Assembly: GCA_913051545.1 (NCBI GenBank)
Contig: CAJXCD010000008.1
Span: 1-64,000 of the forward strand
DNA length: 64,000 nucleotides
Origin: an uncultured Chloroflexota bacterium
GTDB taxonomy: Bacteria > Chloroflexota > Dehalococcoidia > Lucifugimonadales > CAJXCD01
Direction: 5' to 3'
Below the pieces are notes generated by a model, which was not told where the DNA came from, made no database searches, and saw nothing but the letters and a program-made list of their open reading frames with translations. This document shows, piece by piece, positions 37,226 to 45,833 of this stretch. The stretch's first letter is position 1, and every line of letters begins with the position of its first letter. Position numbers and translations under genes: made by a program.

Positions 37226-37807
37226 ATGGGAAGCGGTATACAAAAAATATCTGACATAGAATTACTGAATGACGAAACCGTAGATTTAGCTTTAAATGTC
37301 GAGGTTTCTCCACCGACCGGAAAGACCAAGAACCTCGATGCAGTATTTATGACTAATCTTAGAATAATCAAAATCGGAACCAGTAAAGGGAAAAAAACCA
37401 TCGTATTCTCCTCCCTTGATGATATAGACTCGGTAAGCGTTGTAGAGGATGACATAGGAATAAGAGGATATGCTTGGGGACTGCTATCCTTCGCAGCTTC
37501 AATAATATCATGGCATATGTGGGATCATCCTATTGGATCACCTACAGGATCATTAGCCCTTTTATTAATGGGTGTTTACCTAATCGTTGATCACAAGCTA
37601 AGTATAAGGCGATTAAAAATACTGTTTGAAACTAATAGCGGTACAATCGAATATCTAGCCGGTCCGATGGCAAACACTCAGCACATTTACAATTTCGTAA
37701 ACCGTCTGTTCAACTTGAAAGAAATTAACAAAACGAAATTGATCGGTAACCGTCCCAAAGGAAGAAATATTAGAACAGCCAATCATAGGGTTTTTGCACC
37801 TAGATGA
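37226..37807 (+). CDS. Hypothetical protein with membrane helices and PH-like pattern
   Basis: Protein of 193 residues from the ATG at 37226, which has GGAG seven bases upstream; the ATG at 37220 is too close to that site. The N-terminal half is beta-rich (FMTNLRIIKIGTSKGKKTIVF). A helical hairpin of two hydrophobic segments sits at about 84-120. A second beta-rich stretch (KILFETNSGTIEYLAGPM) and a basic tail follow. The layout recalls bacterial PH-domain membrane proteins, but I do not recognise the family. Divergent from the aldolase-like pair and convergent with tsaD. Confidence 0.55.
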   Translation: MGSGIQKISDIELLNDETVDLALNVEVSPPTGKTKNLDAVFMTNLRIIKIGTSKGKKTIVFSSLDDIDSVSVVEDDIGIRGYAWGLLSFAASIISWHMWDHPIGSPTGSLALLLMGVYLIVDHKLSIRRLKILFETNSGTIEYLAGPMANTQHIYNFVNRLFNLKEINKTKLIGNRPKGRNIRTANHRVFAPR

Positions 37808-37852
37808 AAAACATCGGCAAGTAACCCAAGAATGTGAATTTCAATACCATAT

Positions 37853-38878
37853 TTAACCCAATCTTAAACTAGGCACCACGTCCATATTCCACTGGTAGCT
37901 CGCCTCATGCCTCAAATGGAACCATGTCGCCGAGCCAATCATAGCGCCATTATCTGTACACAACTTAGGCTCAGGAACAATCACTTTAACAGGTGATCTT
38001 TTGTTAAATTCTTCTCTAAGAAGCGAATTAGCTGCCACTCCACCACCAAGAATCACACCCTTGACCTTGTAGCTGCTTACCGCTTCCAAGGTTAGTGACA
38101 CTATCGTGTCTACTATGGCTTCTTGATACACTGATGCAACGTGAGCTACTTCGAGGTCATCAGGCACACGCGCATCGCTGTCAGAGTACCATCTGCGCCC
38201 TTCAACACGCCTCAAAAGAGCGGTCTTGAGACCGCTAAAACTGAAATCAAGTGATCCTTTGATTCTTGGTCTCGGCATACTAGGTTCTTCACCTGATCCT
38301 GATCTAGAAATCCTTTGTATTTCGGGACCTCCTGGAAATCCGAGTCCTAAAACTCGTGCACCTTTGTCAAAAGCTTCTCCGGCGGCATCATCCCTAGTCC
38401 TTCCAATCAATTTAAATTGCCCGTGTCCCTCCATTAATATCAAATCTGTATGTCCACCCGATGCAATAAGACACATTATCGGGAAACCTGGATCAGATTC
38501 GGGATCCTCTTCACCTAACCAAGAAGCATATATATGTCCCTCTAGGTGATTTACTCCATAAAGTTGTATGTCATGAGAAATAGCCAATCCTTTTGCAGCA
38601 TTTACCCCTACCAGGAGAGATCCAGCGAGTCCGGGCCCATATGTCACCCCTATTCCATCAATTTGGTTTATCTCAAGATTGGACTCAGCAAGTGCCCTAT
38701 TAACTACTGGAATAATTGTTACTAAATGCTGTCGAGATGCAACTTCAGGAACTATACCCCCAAAATCAGAATGCATCTCCGATTGAGTAGCTACTACGTT
38801 AGAAAGGATGGAACGACCATCCTCGACTACTGACACCGCAGTTTCATCACAAGACGTCTCAATACCTATAAGTTTCAT
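37853..38878 (-). CDS. tsaD: tRNA N6-threonylcarbamoyladenosine transferase
   Basis: ASKHA-fold enzyme that places the threonylcarbamoyl group on A37 of ANN-decoding tRNAs with TsaB and TsaE. The 341-residue protein shows IGIETSCDETAVSVV, the metal-binding pair in NHLEGHIYAS, LIASGGHTDL and VILGGGVAANSLLR. Full family length. No tsaB or tsaE gene is in the window. Confidence 0.97.
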   Translation of the reverse strand: MKLIGIETSCDETAVSVVEDGRSILSNVVATQSEMHSDFGGIVPEVASRQHLVTIIPVVNRALAESNLEINQIDGIGVTYGPGLAGSLLVGVNAAKGLAISHDIQLYGVNHLEGHIYASWLGEEDPESDPGFPIMCLIASGGHTDLILMEGHGQFKLIGRTRDDAAGEAFDKGARVLGLGFPGGPEIQRISRSGSGEEPSMPRPRIKGSLDFSFSGLKTALLRRVEGRRWYSDSDARVPDDLEVAHVASVYQEAIVDTIVSLTLEAVSSYKVKGVILGGGVAANSLLREEFNKRSPVKVIVPEPKLCTDNGAMIGSATWFHLRHEASYQWNMDVVPSLRLG

Positions 38879-38996
38879 TACTTATGCCTCATTTTTTTTC
38901 TAGATATATTCTGTCACAATATAGACCTAAAATGTTTCCACTTCCTTCAACTAACATTACACGGTAATATTTGATACAATTTACTACGAATATACG

Positions 38997-39026
38997 TTGA
39001 CTCTATATTTCCTTCTCTGATAAAAT
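38997..39026 (+). promoter_or_regulatory. Promoter upstream of the cupredoxin lipoprotein
   Basis: TTGACT (38997-39002), an 18-base spacer and TAAAAT (39021-39026) on the plus strand. Transcription would start near 39033, giving a leader of about 77 bases before the TTG start. Confidence 0.55.
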
Positions 39027-39039
39027 TTGATGTCTAGAT

Positions 39040-39086
39040 CCTTGGGTGGCGCCCCTGCTCCAAATCCTTTTAACCCAAGGGTTTTT
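39040..39086 (+). promoter_or_regulatory. Leader hairpin followed by U-run
   Basis: CCTTGGGT (39040-39047) pairs perfectly with ACCCAAGG (39073-39080), and GTTTTT follows (39081-39086). This resembles an intrinsic terminator placed inside the leader of the cupredoxin gene. The 25-base loop makes it weaker than a standard one. Confidence 0.35.
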
Positions 39087-39109
39087 ACGCGTCTGGAGGA
39101 CTAAAAATT

Positions 39110-39661
39110 TTGAAGTTTCTAATTGCTTATTCCTTAGTGATAATGTTTGCCAGTATTTCATGTGGGTTTCTTACACCTCCTCCAGTCCCAACCCCACAAC
39201 CGACTTGGCCGCCTATTCAAACAGAAGATAAGGTAGTTAGACTAGATATAAAAAATCGACGATCTCGAGAACACCATTCTATCGAAATCCTAAAGGGCAC
39301 GACTGTAATATGGCTGAGTGACGATTCCTCTCTTCACAACATACGCCACACACGCCATCTAAATGATACAGAAACTCTATTCCTAAGTGCTAACTACGCA
39401 GCAGGAGAAGACTTTAGAGTAACATTTAATGACGTGGGTGAGTATCGTTATTTTTGCGAGGCACATGCCGGACACAGCATTGCAAGGATATACGTTGTAG
39501 AAGAGTTTGGGACATCTGAATTTAAAGAATATTGCACAGGTTCTATCAGGGATCATGATGATGGTAAAGTTTGTGATTGGGTGGGTGATTATAGTCTTAC
39601 TGATATAGAAAATTTATATGCGAAGTACGAGGTCATAACACCTCACGATCACGATAACTAG
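39110..39661 (+). CDS. Cupredoxin-domain lipoprotein
   Basis: Secreted copper protein candidate of 183 residues, starting at TTG with a TGGAGGA site upstream. The signal peptide ends in a lipobox (Cys18), followed by a Pro-rich linker. The plastocyanin-like domain spans about 40-132: His76 in SLHNIRH, then YFCEAHAGHS with Cys116 and His119. At the axial-ligand position there is His122 in amicyanin-like spacing, not Met. A C-terminal extension (about 133-183) has two Cys and a His/Asp end (PHDHDN). Likely role: electron transfer or copper handling at the outer face of the membrane. Confidence 0.8.
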   Translation: MKFLIAYSLVIMFASISCGFLTPPPVPTPQPTWPPIQTEDKVVRLDIKNRRSREHHSIEILKGTTVIWLSDDSSLHNIRHTRHLNDTETLFLSANYAAGEDFRVTFNDVGEYRYFCEAHAGHSIARIYVVEEFGTSEFKEYCTGSIRDHDDGKVCDWVGDYSLTDIENLYAKYEVITPHDHDN

Positions 39662-39788
39662 CCCAATAATAGTTTTACGCAAATAATATACGGATCGTCA
39701 TAAAATTACTGCTACTGAGAGTGACCAAAGATGCTCGTTGCATCAACTTGTTCGGGATTTGATCGATGCCAACAGTTCAAATCTAAAT

Positions 39789-40919
39789 CTACGTCACTGA
39801 CACACCTATTAGACTGCCTACTGCAAAGGTGACAGCAGCCGCTAATGTGCCAACCATGAGCATGCGTGCAGAACCGAATACTACACTCCTACCCGAGATA
39901 GCGGCTATGACCCCACCAAGCGTTACGAGAACAGAACCACTCAAACCCGCACTAATGTATACAGCAAAATTTCCCGTTTCGAAGATGTACGGCAGTATGG
40001 GAATAACTGCTCCTGACAAAAATGCTACGAAAGAACTCCCACTTGCGGACCATGGCGAGCCCAACTGGGATGGATTTAACCCTAATTCTTCTCGAGCCAT
40101 GGTATCTAGCGCTACTTGAGGATCAGACATTACTGTCTTTGCAATCCTACGAGATTCATCTTCAGAAATACCCTTTGCTCGGTAAATTAGGACTAGTTCT
40201 TCCTCTTCATCCTCAGGGTACTCCTGAAGTTCTATTTCTTCTTTACGTAATTCATTTTCATAAATATCAGTCTGCGAACGCATGGAAACATATTCGCCCG
40301 CTGCCATAGAGAAAGCGCCGGCTAACATGCCAGCCGTTCCTGCAAGAAGAACAACGTCTGTGTTGCTAATTCCAGCTGCCTCTATACCGCCTGCAACTCC
40401 CATAACTAGACTGAAATTAGATAAAAGCCCATCATTAACACCTAATATGGCTGCTCTAAGGCTCCCACTCCCACCAAACGGTAATCCCCTAATTGATGCT
40501 AGCGCTTGATCAACAGATCCACTATAAGCTAGATTCTTTAGAGTCCGAGAATGCTTCATCTCCTCTTCCACCAAGTCAACTGCTTCAGGGTCAGACCCGT
40601 ATATAGCCACTTCATCAGCTTCCAATTTTAGTACGATAGGCAATACTTTACGCGTACCAAACATACTGGCTATCAGTTTCATCAATTTCAACTTGGCACT
40701 AGGGAATTCCGGCCTAATACTAGATGGGTCCATGCCGAGTTTTTCAGCCCAACGCGCGGCATGCTTCATTTCCGCACCGACCAATTCTAGGAATATTTCC
40801 CTGCGTTCAACATCTTTCTCGACGTTAGCCAATGCCGAGTATAAAGCTGCCGCCTCAAGCTCTGACTTAAGATACGATTTGTAACGTTTTTTCCTTGATT
40901 TATCGTCTTTTACCATCAC
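39789..40919 (-). CDS. Ferritin-like / VIT1 (CCC1) iron-manganese transporter fusion
   Basis: The 376-residue fusion has an N-terminal ferritin-like (rubrerythrin-type) domain, about 1-130, with ELEAAALYSALANVE and GAEMKHAARWAEK supplying Glu/His ligands and a later DEVAIYGSDPEAVDLVEEEMKHS. The C-terminal VIT1/CCC1 membrane domain (about 150-376) has LRAAILGVNDGLLSNFSLVMG and GEYVSMRSQTD. The family exports Fe2+ or Mn2+ from the cytoplasm; the ferritin-like part may bind or deliver the metal. Convergent with the cupredoxin gene. Confidence 0.9.
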   Translation of the reverse strand: MMVKDDKSRKKRYKSYLKSELEAAALYSALANVEKDVERREIFLELVGAEMKHAARWAEKLGMDPSSIRPEFPSAKLKLMKLIASMFGTRKVLPIVLKLEADEVAIYGSDPEAVDLVEEEMKHSRTLKNLAYSGSVDQALASIRGLPFGGSGSLRAAILGVNDGLLSNFSLVMGVAGGIEAAGISNTDVVLLAGTAGMLAGAFSMAAGEYVSMRSQTDIYENELRKEEIELQEYPEDEEEELVLIYRAKGISEDESRRIAKTVMSDPQVALDTMAREELGLNPSQLGSPWSASGSSFVAFLSGAVIPILPYIFETGNFAVYISAGLSGSVLVTLGGVIAAISGRSVVFGSARMLMVGTLAAAVTFAVGSLIGVSVT

Positions 40920-41016
40920 ATTCCTTACATTAATCTTCTAGAAAAATATAAATAACTCAACAATATTTATTGCAAACTAACGATGCCTGAAATACAGTAT
41001 GTCTTTCTGAAAAAGA

Positions 41017-41871
41017 CTAGTTTCTAATATCTACTTTAGAACGTATTTTCTTAAGCAAATCCACATTTCTTTTGTCAGGCCCATTTCCATCCATGCCAGG
41101 AACCTCTAAGAGGAAAGGCACTTCATTAAAAGCAGGATGAGAAATAATAGTCTCAAACCCAAGCAATCCTATATGTCCTTCGCCTATATTCTCGTGCCTA
41201 TCAACTCCACCACCTAGTACTATCTTAGAATCGTTCGCATGTACCGCGACGAGCTTTGAAAGCCCCACTTCCTCTTGAAATTCATCCATAGCTTCGTTCA
41301 ATCCATTATATTCTGCTAAATTGTATCCCGCCGCAAAGCTGTGCTGCGTATCCAGACACACCTTAAATTGAGGGCTCTCTAATTCCCTGACAATACGCCC
41401 TATTTCCGAAAACGAGGATCCAATATGAGATCCCATACCAGCACTGTTTTCAATGACCAACAAAACGTCCCTCGGACTAGACTCAAGGACTGACTTCAAC
41501 GCTGAAATAGCCTGTTCAAATACTCCATCAAAACCAACTCCTTTATGACTTCCTCCATGAAATATCACGCCCATTGCTCCGATTTTGCTTGCGGCATTCA
41601 TATGGTCTTTGAGAGAGGAAATCGATTTAGCTAAAATATCATTAGCCCCTCCAATGTTTACCAGATAACTACAGTGTATGAACATCGGAGATACCTTTGA
41701 TTTATTAACTCTCTCTTGGTATAAATCTATGTCTTCCGGGGAATGATGACGAAATCGCCATGCCCTAGGAGAGGATGCAAATATTTGGATAGCCTCTGCA
41801 CCAATTTCTTCAGCACGATCTACCGCAGTGTGCAAACCTCCAGATGTTGAAACATGAGCTCCTATCTTCAT
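41017..41871 (-). CDS. nfo: Endonuclease IV
   Basis: AP endonuclease of base-excision repair, 284 residues, a TIM barrel with three zinc ions. It begins MKIGAHVSTSGGLHTAVDRA. It contains HCSYLVNIGG, GVIFHGGSHKG, IENSAGMGSHIGSSF, CLDTQHSFAAGYN, VHANDSK, DRHENIGEGHIG and the final LLEVPG. All expected metal-ligand segments are present. Confidence 0.97.
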   Translation of the reverse strand: MKIGAHVSTSGGLHTAVDRAEEIGAEAIQIFASSPRAWRFRHHSPEDIDLYQERVNKSKVSPMFIHCSYLVNIGGANDILAKSISSLKDHMNAASKIGAMGVIFHGGSHKGVGFDGVFEQAISALKSVLESSPRDVLLVIENSAGMGSHIGSSFSEIGRIVRELESPQFKVCLDTQHSFAAGYNLAEYNGLNEAMDEFQEEVGLSKLVAVHANDSKIVLGGGVDRHENIGEGHIGLLGFETIISHPAFNEVPFLLEVPGMDGNGPDKRNVDLLKKIRSKVDIRN

Positions 41872-41917
41872 GATTTTATACTACGCTTCATTATTTTTCC
41901 CTCGATTGAAATCCACA

Positions 41918-42805
41918 CTATGATGAAACTACTTTCATTTTGCCATCTCCGTACTGTACGTCAAACCCTCTGACTCCCGTTTCCATCTTGCTTATTTCAA
42001 TCATTCGATCTATCCATTGCTGACGTTTATCACTTCCTCCCCTGTTGGCCATCCAGTCCTGATACACAGAATGTGGATTCCACGGGTCAGATGGCTCGGA
42101 TTCAGTGTTCAAATGACCTTGAACATTACGTATTATTACTTCGTACTGCTCAGGAGTGTCAGGATCGATATAATAATTTACACTGCACATATGCCTATCG
42201 TCAGAACCACCTAAGCTAGCATGATACAAACGCAAATCGAATGCGACCACATCTCCTGGGTCAGAATTGCAAACATACGCTGGAATTTCTGAGATTGCCT
42301 TAGAAGCAATTTCTGCTTCTTCTTCAGTCCGAGCTGCACGTGTCCATCTTGGCCCTACTCCTTCATAATTATATATCTCGTCAAACCATTGCTTCTTGTG
42401 AGATCCTGGGATAACTCTTAGAGCACCCGTATCAGCTCGCACAGGCTGCAGATAGAAAGCAAATTTAACTCCTGGGCCCTCATATGCTCCTGCATCGTAA
42501 TGCCATGGTGTGTTCCCTGTATACCTATCCGCATCTATATTATGTCCAATTACACTACCAAACATCTGTTCAGCAGCCACTGAGAACCTTGGATCTTCCA
42601 GCAAAGCTGAAAAAAAAGGCGTGTCTGACCCCATCATCCTAATATTGTGTCTTTCTGAACCGTCAAAAGCCTTATAACTAGATGCCACTTTTGAACGGTA
42701 TTCAAATTCATCATTGATTAATCGCATCTCTTCAGGTGAGAAAAACTGCCGTAATATCACGAATCCAAACGATTTAAAATGTGTCACTTGATCTTTTGTA
42801 AGCAT
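41918..42805 (-). CDS. Phytanoyl-CoA dioxygenase family protein
   Basis: Fe(II)/2-oxoglutarate oxygenase candidate of 295 residues. It starts MLTKDQVTHFKSFGFVILR after a GGGAGGG site. The facial triad is intact: His102 and Asp104 in PWHYD and His195 in LYHASLGG, with Arg204 for 2-oxoglutarate. RVIPGSHKKQW is typical. Its N-terminal pattern matches the HxS protein at 13819-14613, so the two are paralogs. Substrate unknown. An SDR gene lies upstream on the same strand with an 86-base gap. Confidence 0.9.
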   Translation of the reverse strand: MLTKDQVTHFKSFGFVILRQFFSPEEMRLINDEFEYRSKVASSYKAFDGSERHNIRMMGSDTPFFSALLEDPRFSVAAEQMFGSVIGHNIDADRYTGNTPWHYDAGAYEGPGVKFAFYLQPVRADTGALRVIPGSHKKQWFDEIYNYEGVGPRWTRAARTEEEAEIASKAISEIPAYVCNSDPGDVVAFDLRLYHASLGGSDDRHMCSVNYYIDPDTPEQYEVIIRNVQGHLNTESEPSDPWNPHSVYQDWMANRGGSDKRQQWIDRMIEISKMETGVRGFDVQYGDGKMKVVSS

Positions 42806-42891
42806 ATCGAGCCCTCCCTAGGTAAAATATCCACTATTAAATGTAAAAACCCCTGAATTACTTACTAATATCTTATCTATAAATAAACTAC

Positions 42892-43653
42892 CTAACCACG
42901 TCCTACATATGGCATTTTTGTGGCCATTATAGTCAACGTCAGTATGTTAGCATCTAACGGAAGATTTGCCATATATAACACAGATTCGGCAACATGTTTA
43001 GCGTCAAAAGTTGGCTCCAGATCAACCCCACCATATGCCTGGGGCATCCCATCTTTGGGCATTCTTGCTGTCATATCGGTAGCAGCATTTCCTACGTCTA
43101 TCTGCCCACAAGCAACATTGTATTTGCGCCCATCAAGAGCAGTTGCTTTCGTAAGTCCAGCCACCGCATGCTTGGTAGCCGTATATGGAGAAGAATTTGG
43201 TCTTGGAGTATGAGCAGATATAGACCCATTATTTATTATTCTACCACCCATAGGATCCTGATTCTTCATAATCTTCATGGCTTCTTGTGTACATAAAAAA
43301 GTGCCGGTCAAATTTGTGTCTACCACACTCATCCAATCTTGAAATTTCAAATCTTCCATCGGCACGCCTGGTGCACCTACGCCTGCATTATTGAACAAAA
43401 CATCTAATCTGCCGAATCGATCTCCTGTCCTGAGAAAGAGGGCTTTTACCTGACTTGGGTCTCCAACGTTCGTCGGGACAGGTAAAACACGTGATCCATG
43501 CTCTCCTGCTTCCTCAATCACCATTTTTAACGCGTCTTCCCTGCGCCCGGCAATTGTAACTGAATATCCGTCTCTTACTAATGCCAATGCAGAATGTTTA
43601 CCAATCCCTGATCCCCCTCCAGTAACAATTGCCACCTTACCGTTAGATTTCAT
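42892..43653 (-). CDS. Short-chain dehydrogenase/reductase
   Basis: NAD(P)-dependent Rossmann oxidoreductase of 253 residues. The cofactor motif is [21 protein letters not shown] is present, and the active site has the Ser in NNGSISAH and YTATK (Tyr/Lys). The Arg in AGRRED after the second strand suggests NADP. It is transcribed toward the dioxygenase gene and divergent from the HpaI aldolase gene, so it probably belongs to this catabolic block. Confidence 0.9.
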   Translation of the reverse strand: MKSNGKVAIVTGGGSGIGKHSALALVRDGYSVTIAGRREDALKMVIEEAGEHGSRVLPVPTNVGDPSQVKALFLRTGDRFGRLDVLFNNAGVGAPGVPMEDLKFQDWMSVVDTNLTGTFLCTQEAMKIMKNQDPMGGRIINNGSISAHTPRPNSSPYTATKHAVAGLTKATALDGRKYNVACGQIDVGNAATDMTARMPKDGMPQAYGGVDLEPTFDAKHVAESVLYMANLPLDANILTLTIMATKMPYVGRG

Positions 43654-43827
43654 AGCTATATCCCCTTTTTGCTCTTTAACTCGTTTGACATAATCATCCT
43701 GTGATCTGGACTAAATTAATTTACCTGAACAACACTTAACGCAATAGTTCAACTGATTTAAAAATATCCCAAATCTTGCAATCCATGACTTCTAGCATTC
43801 ACACATAATTAACTAAAGGCTACTCTC

Positions 43828-43855
43828 TTGACAGAGAATATAGTAATTATACAAT
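43828..43855 (+). promoter_or_regulatory. Strong promoter of the second aldolase
   Basis: TTGACA (43828-43833), a 16-base spacer and TACAAT (43850-43855) read toward the aldolase start at 43902. Confidence 0.65.
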
Positions 43856-43901
43856 CTCTTATCGAGACACTGATTAAAATTTTTCGTCCACTGGAGACAA
43901 A

Positions 43902-44729
43902 ATGAACGGCAAAGAATTGAAAAACAAGGTAAAGTCGGGGGGCATTATATATGGAAGCATGTTAAGCATGGGCCGAAACCCCCGCTGGTCAACACCAATC
44001 TCAGCATTCGGTCTAGATTACGTAGTCATAGACACGGAACATTCCCCCAGAGACAGAAACGATATAGCAGATTTCCTAGCAGCATTCACCGACTCAGGGG
44101 TAGTTCCAATCGTCAGGGTACCAATCCCAGACTCCCACTACGTAACCATGACTATCGATGCGGGGGCACAGGGAGTCCTAGCCCCGTACTGCGAGACCGT
44201 TGAAGAAGTTATGGAAGTAGTAGCTGCCGCTAAGTGGAGGCCCCTGAAAGGTGCCTTGGCACGAAAGGCTGTTGAAACAGGTAAGCTCCCAAGCGAAGCG
44301 AGCAAGAAATACCTAGAGGATAAGAACGCCAACACAGTTTGTCTTATCGGTATCGAAAGTGTGCCGGCAATAGCAAACCTAGAAAATATACTGAAAATTG
44401 ATGGGATAGATGGGATATTTGTTGGCCCAAATGATCTATCAATATCACTAGGCGTACCGGACCAATATGACCATCCAGACTATGAAGAAGCCCTACGCAA
44501 AGTCATATCCACGTGTAACAAGTACAGTGTGCCTGTGCTCATCCACCACCAAACAGTAGCATTAACCACTAAATGGCTGAAAGAAGGCGTTCGATTTGTA
44601 CTTCATAGCTCTGATGCCAGAACTTTGCATAGTGGGTATAGAACAGATTTCGATGAAATTAAATCTGTTGGAGCTGAATTAGGAGGTGGGCCGGTGACAG
44701 ATGTGGGAGAGTCTGAAGAAGTCATATAA
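43902..44729 (+). CDS. HpcH/HpaI-family aldolase (copy 2)
   Basis: Class II aldolase of 275 residues with VVIDTEHSPRDRND (His region), PIVRVPIPD (Arg), DAGAQGVLAPYCET, IGIESVPAI (metal Glu) and GIFVGPNDLSISLG (metal Asp). Codons here and in the next genes look somewhat richer in C and G than the neighbouring housekeeping genes. It follows a strong promoter and GGAGA site. The SMP-30 gene follows 43 bases later. Compared with copy 1 it is about 22 residues longer, mainly after the metal Glu. Confidence 0.9.
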   Translation: MNGKELKNKVKSGGIIYGSMLSMGRNPRWSTPISAFGLDYVVIDTEHSPRDRNDIADFLAAFTDSGVVPIVRVPIPDSHYVTMTIDAGAQGVLAPYCETVEEVMEVVAAAKWRPLKGALARKAVETGKLPSEASKKYLEDKNANTVCLIGIESVPAIANLENILKIDGIDGIFVGPNDLSISLGVPDQYDHPDYEEALRKVISTCNKYSVPVLIHHQTVALTTKWLKEGVRFVLHSSDARTLHSGYRTDFDEIKSVGAELGGGPVTDVGESEEVI

Positions 44730-44772
44730 GAATGACAATAAATATCTTTCAGATTGAGTGCGGGAGGGCAAT

Positions 44773-45684
44773 ATGACTTGGGAGTTTGAGTTGATCGCTG
44801 GACCATTTGGGGGTGTTACCGAGGGTCCAGCTTGGGATGGCACGGGACTGCTGTATACGCACATCCCGACGAGCCGAATCATGCGATACATGCCCGAGAC
44901 AGGCGAGTCAATGATACATATGGCAGGCACAAATAACGCAAACGGGCTAATGCTAGATAAGTGTGGGAAGCTCTACGCTTGCGAAGGCGGAGCAAGAAGA
45001 GTAGTTCGATACAGTGGCACAGGGACCCCCACTATTCTTGCTGACAGTTTCGACGGTCAACGACTCAACATACCGAATGACCTAGCCATCGACCCTCAAG
45101 GAAGCGTATGGTTTACAGATCCATACTACGAAGGAGCTGGTGGGACATGGAGCTTGGATCGAGCGAACAAAGACCTTGATCACGACTCCGTATATAAAAC
45201 AGTAGAGAATATTTCGGGCGAGTGGGAAATACAACGCATGACGTTTGATACAACTCGTCCAAACGGGATCCTTTTCTCGCTGAAGTACGAAACGCTTTAT
45301 GTCGCTCAGAGTGGACGCGGACCAGACGAGGAACGTCAGCTTAGGGCTTATCCCATCCTAAATGATGGCACATTGGGAAAAGCTAGAATCTTGCATGATT
45401 TTGGTCTCAATCGCGGCATTGACGGAATGTGTTTAACTATGGGAGGGGATATTGTAGCAACTGCTGGATGGGATTCAGGTGGGCCTGGATCGATGATCTA
45501 CGTATTCTCACCTACAGGCAAAGTCATAGAGATGCATCCTTTCCCTGTGGATAGACCAACAAACTGTAGCTTCGGAGGCGACGACCTCAATATACTATAC
45601 GTCACATCAATAGATGGGCACCTCTACAAAACTGACACTGACCTGAAGGGAAGGCTTCTATATCCTCCTAATCCAAAGCCTTAA
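44773..45684 (+). CDS. SMP-30/gluconolactonase-like protein
   Basis: Six-bladed beta-propeller lactonase family, 303 residues from the ATG at 44773, which has GGGAGGG six bases upstream; an in-frame GTG at 44758 is less likely. Markers are TEGPAWDGTGLLYTHIP, NANGLMLDKCGKLYACEGG, IPNDLAIDPQGSVWFTDPYY, PNGILFS and RPTNCSFGGDDLNILYVTS. The family hydrolyses sugar lactones and other esters with a divalent metal. It follows the aldolase on the same strand, consistent with sugar-acid or aromatic-acid catabolism. Confidence 0.9.
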   Translation: MTWEFELIAGPFGGVTEGPAWDGTGLLYTHIPTSRIMRYMPETGESMIHMAGTNNANGLMLDKCGKLYACEGGARRVVRYSGTGTPTILADSFDGQRLNIPNDLAIDPQGSVWFTDPYYEGAGGTWSLDRANKDLDHDSVYKTVENISGEWEIQRMTFDTTRPNGILFSLKYETLYVAQSGRGPDEERQLRAYPILNDGTLGKARILHDFGLNRGIDGMCLTMGGDIVATAGWDSGGPGSMIYVFSPTGKVIEMHPFPVDRPTNCSFGGDDLNILYVTSIDGHLYKTDTDLKGRLLYPPNPKP

Positions 45685-45698
45685 TAGTTAATCTAGGC

Positions 45699-45728
45699 TT
45701 GACAAGGCATTTTGTAATGTGATAAAAA
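45699..45728 (+). promoter_or_regulatory. Predicted promoter of the ABC operon
   Basis: TTGACA (45699-45704), an 18-base spacer and TAAAAA (45723-45728) lie in the gap before the permease gene. A promoter here suggests that the permease is the first gene of its own transcript. Confidence 0.5.
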
Positions 45729-45833
45729 TTCGGCACCCTGAACAGCTGTAGGGGGAGCGCAGGGTCTTCGTCCAGATTTCTGGATCGTACGAATTTATTT
45801 AACTCCCTTAATATCCAGGCTGGTGCACCAATT

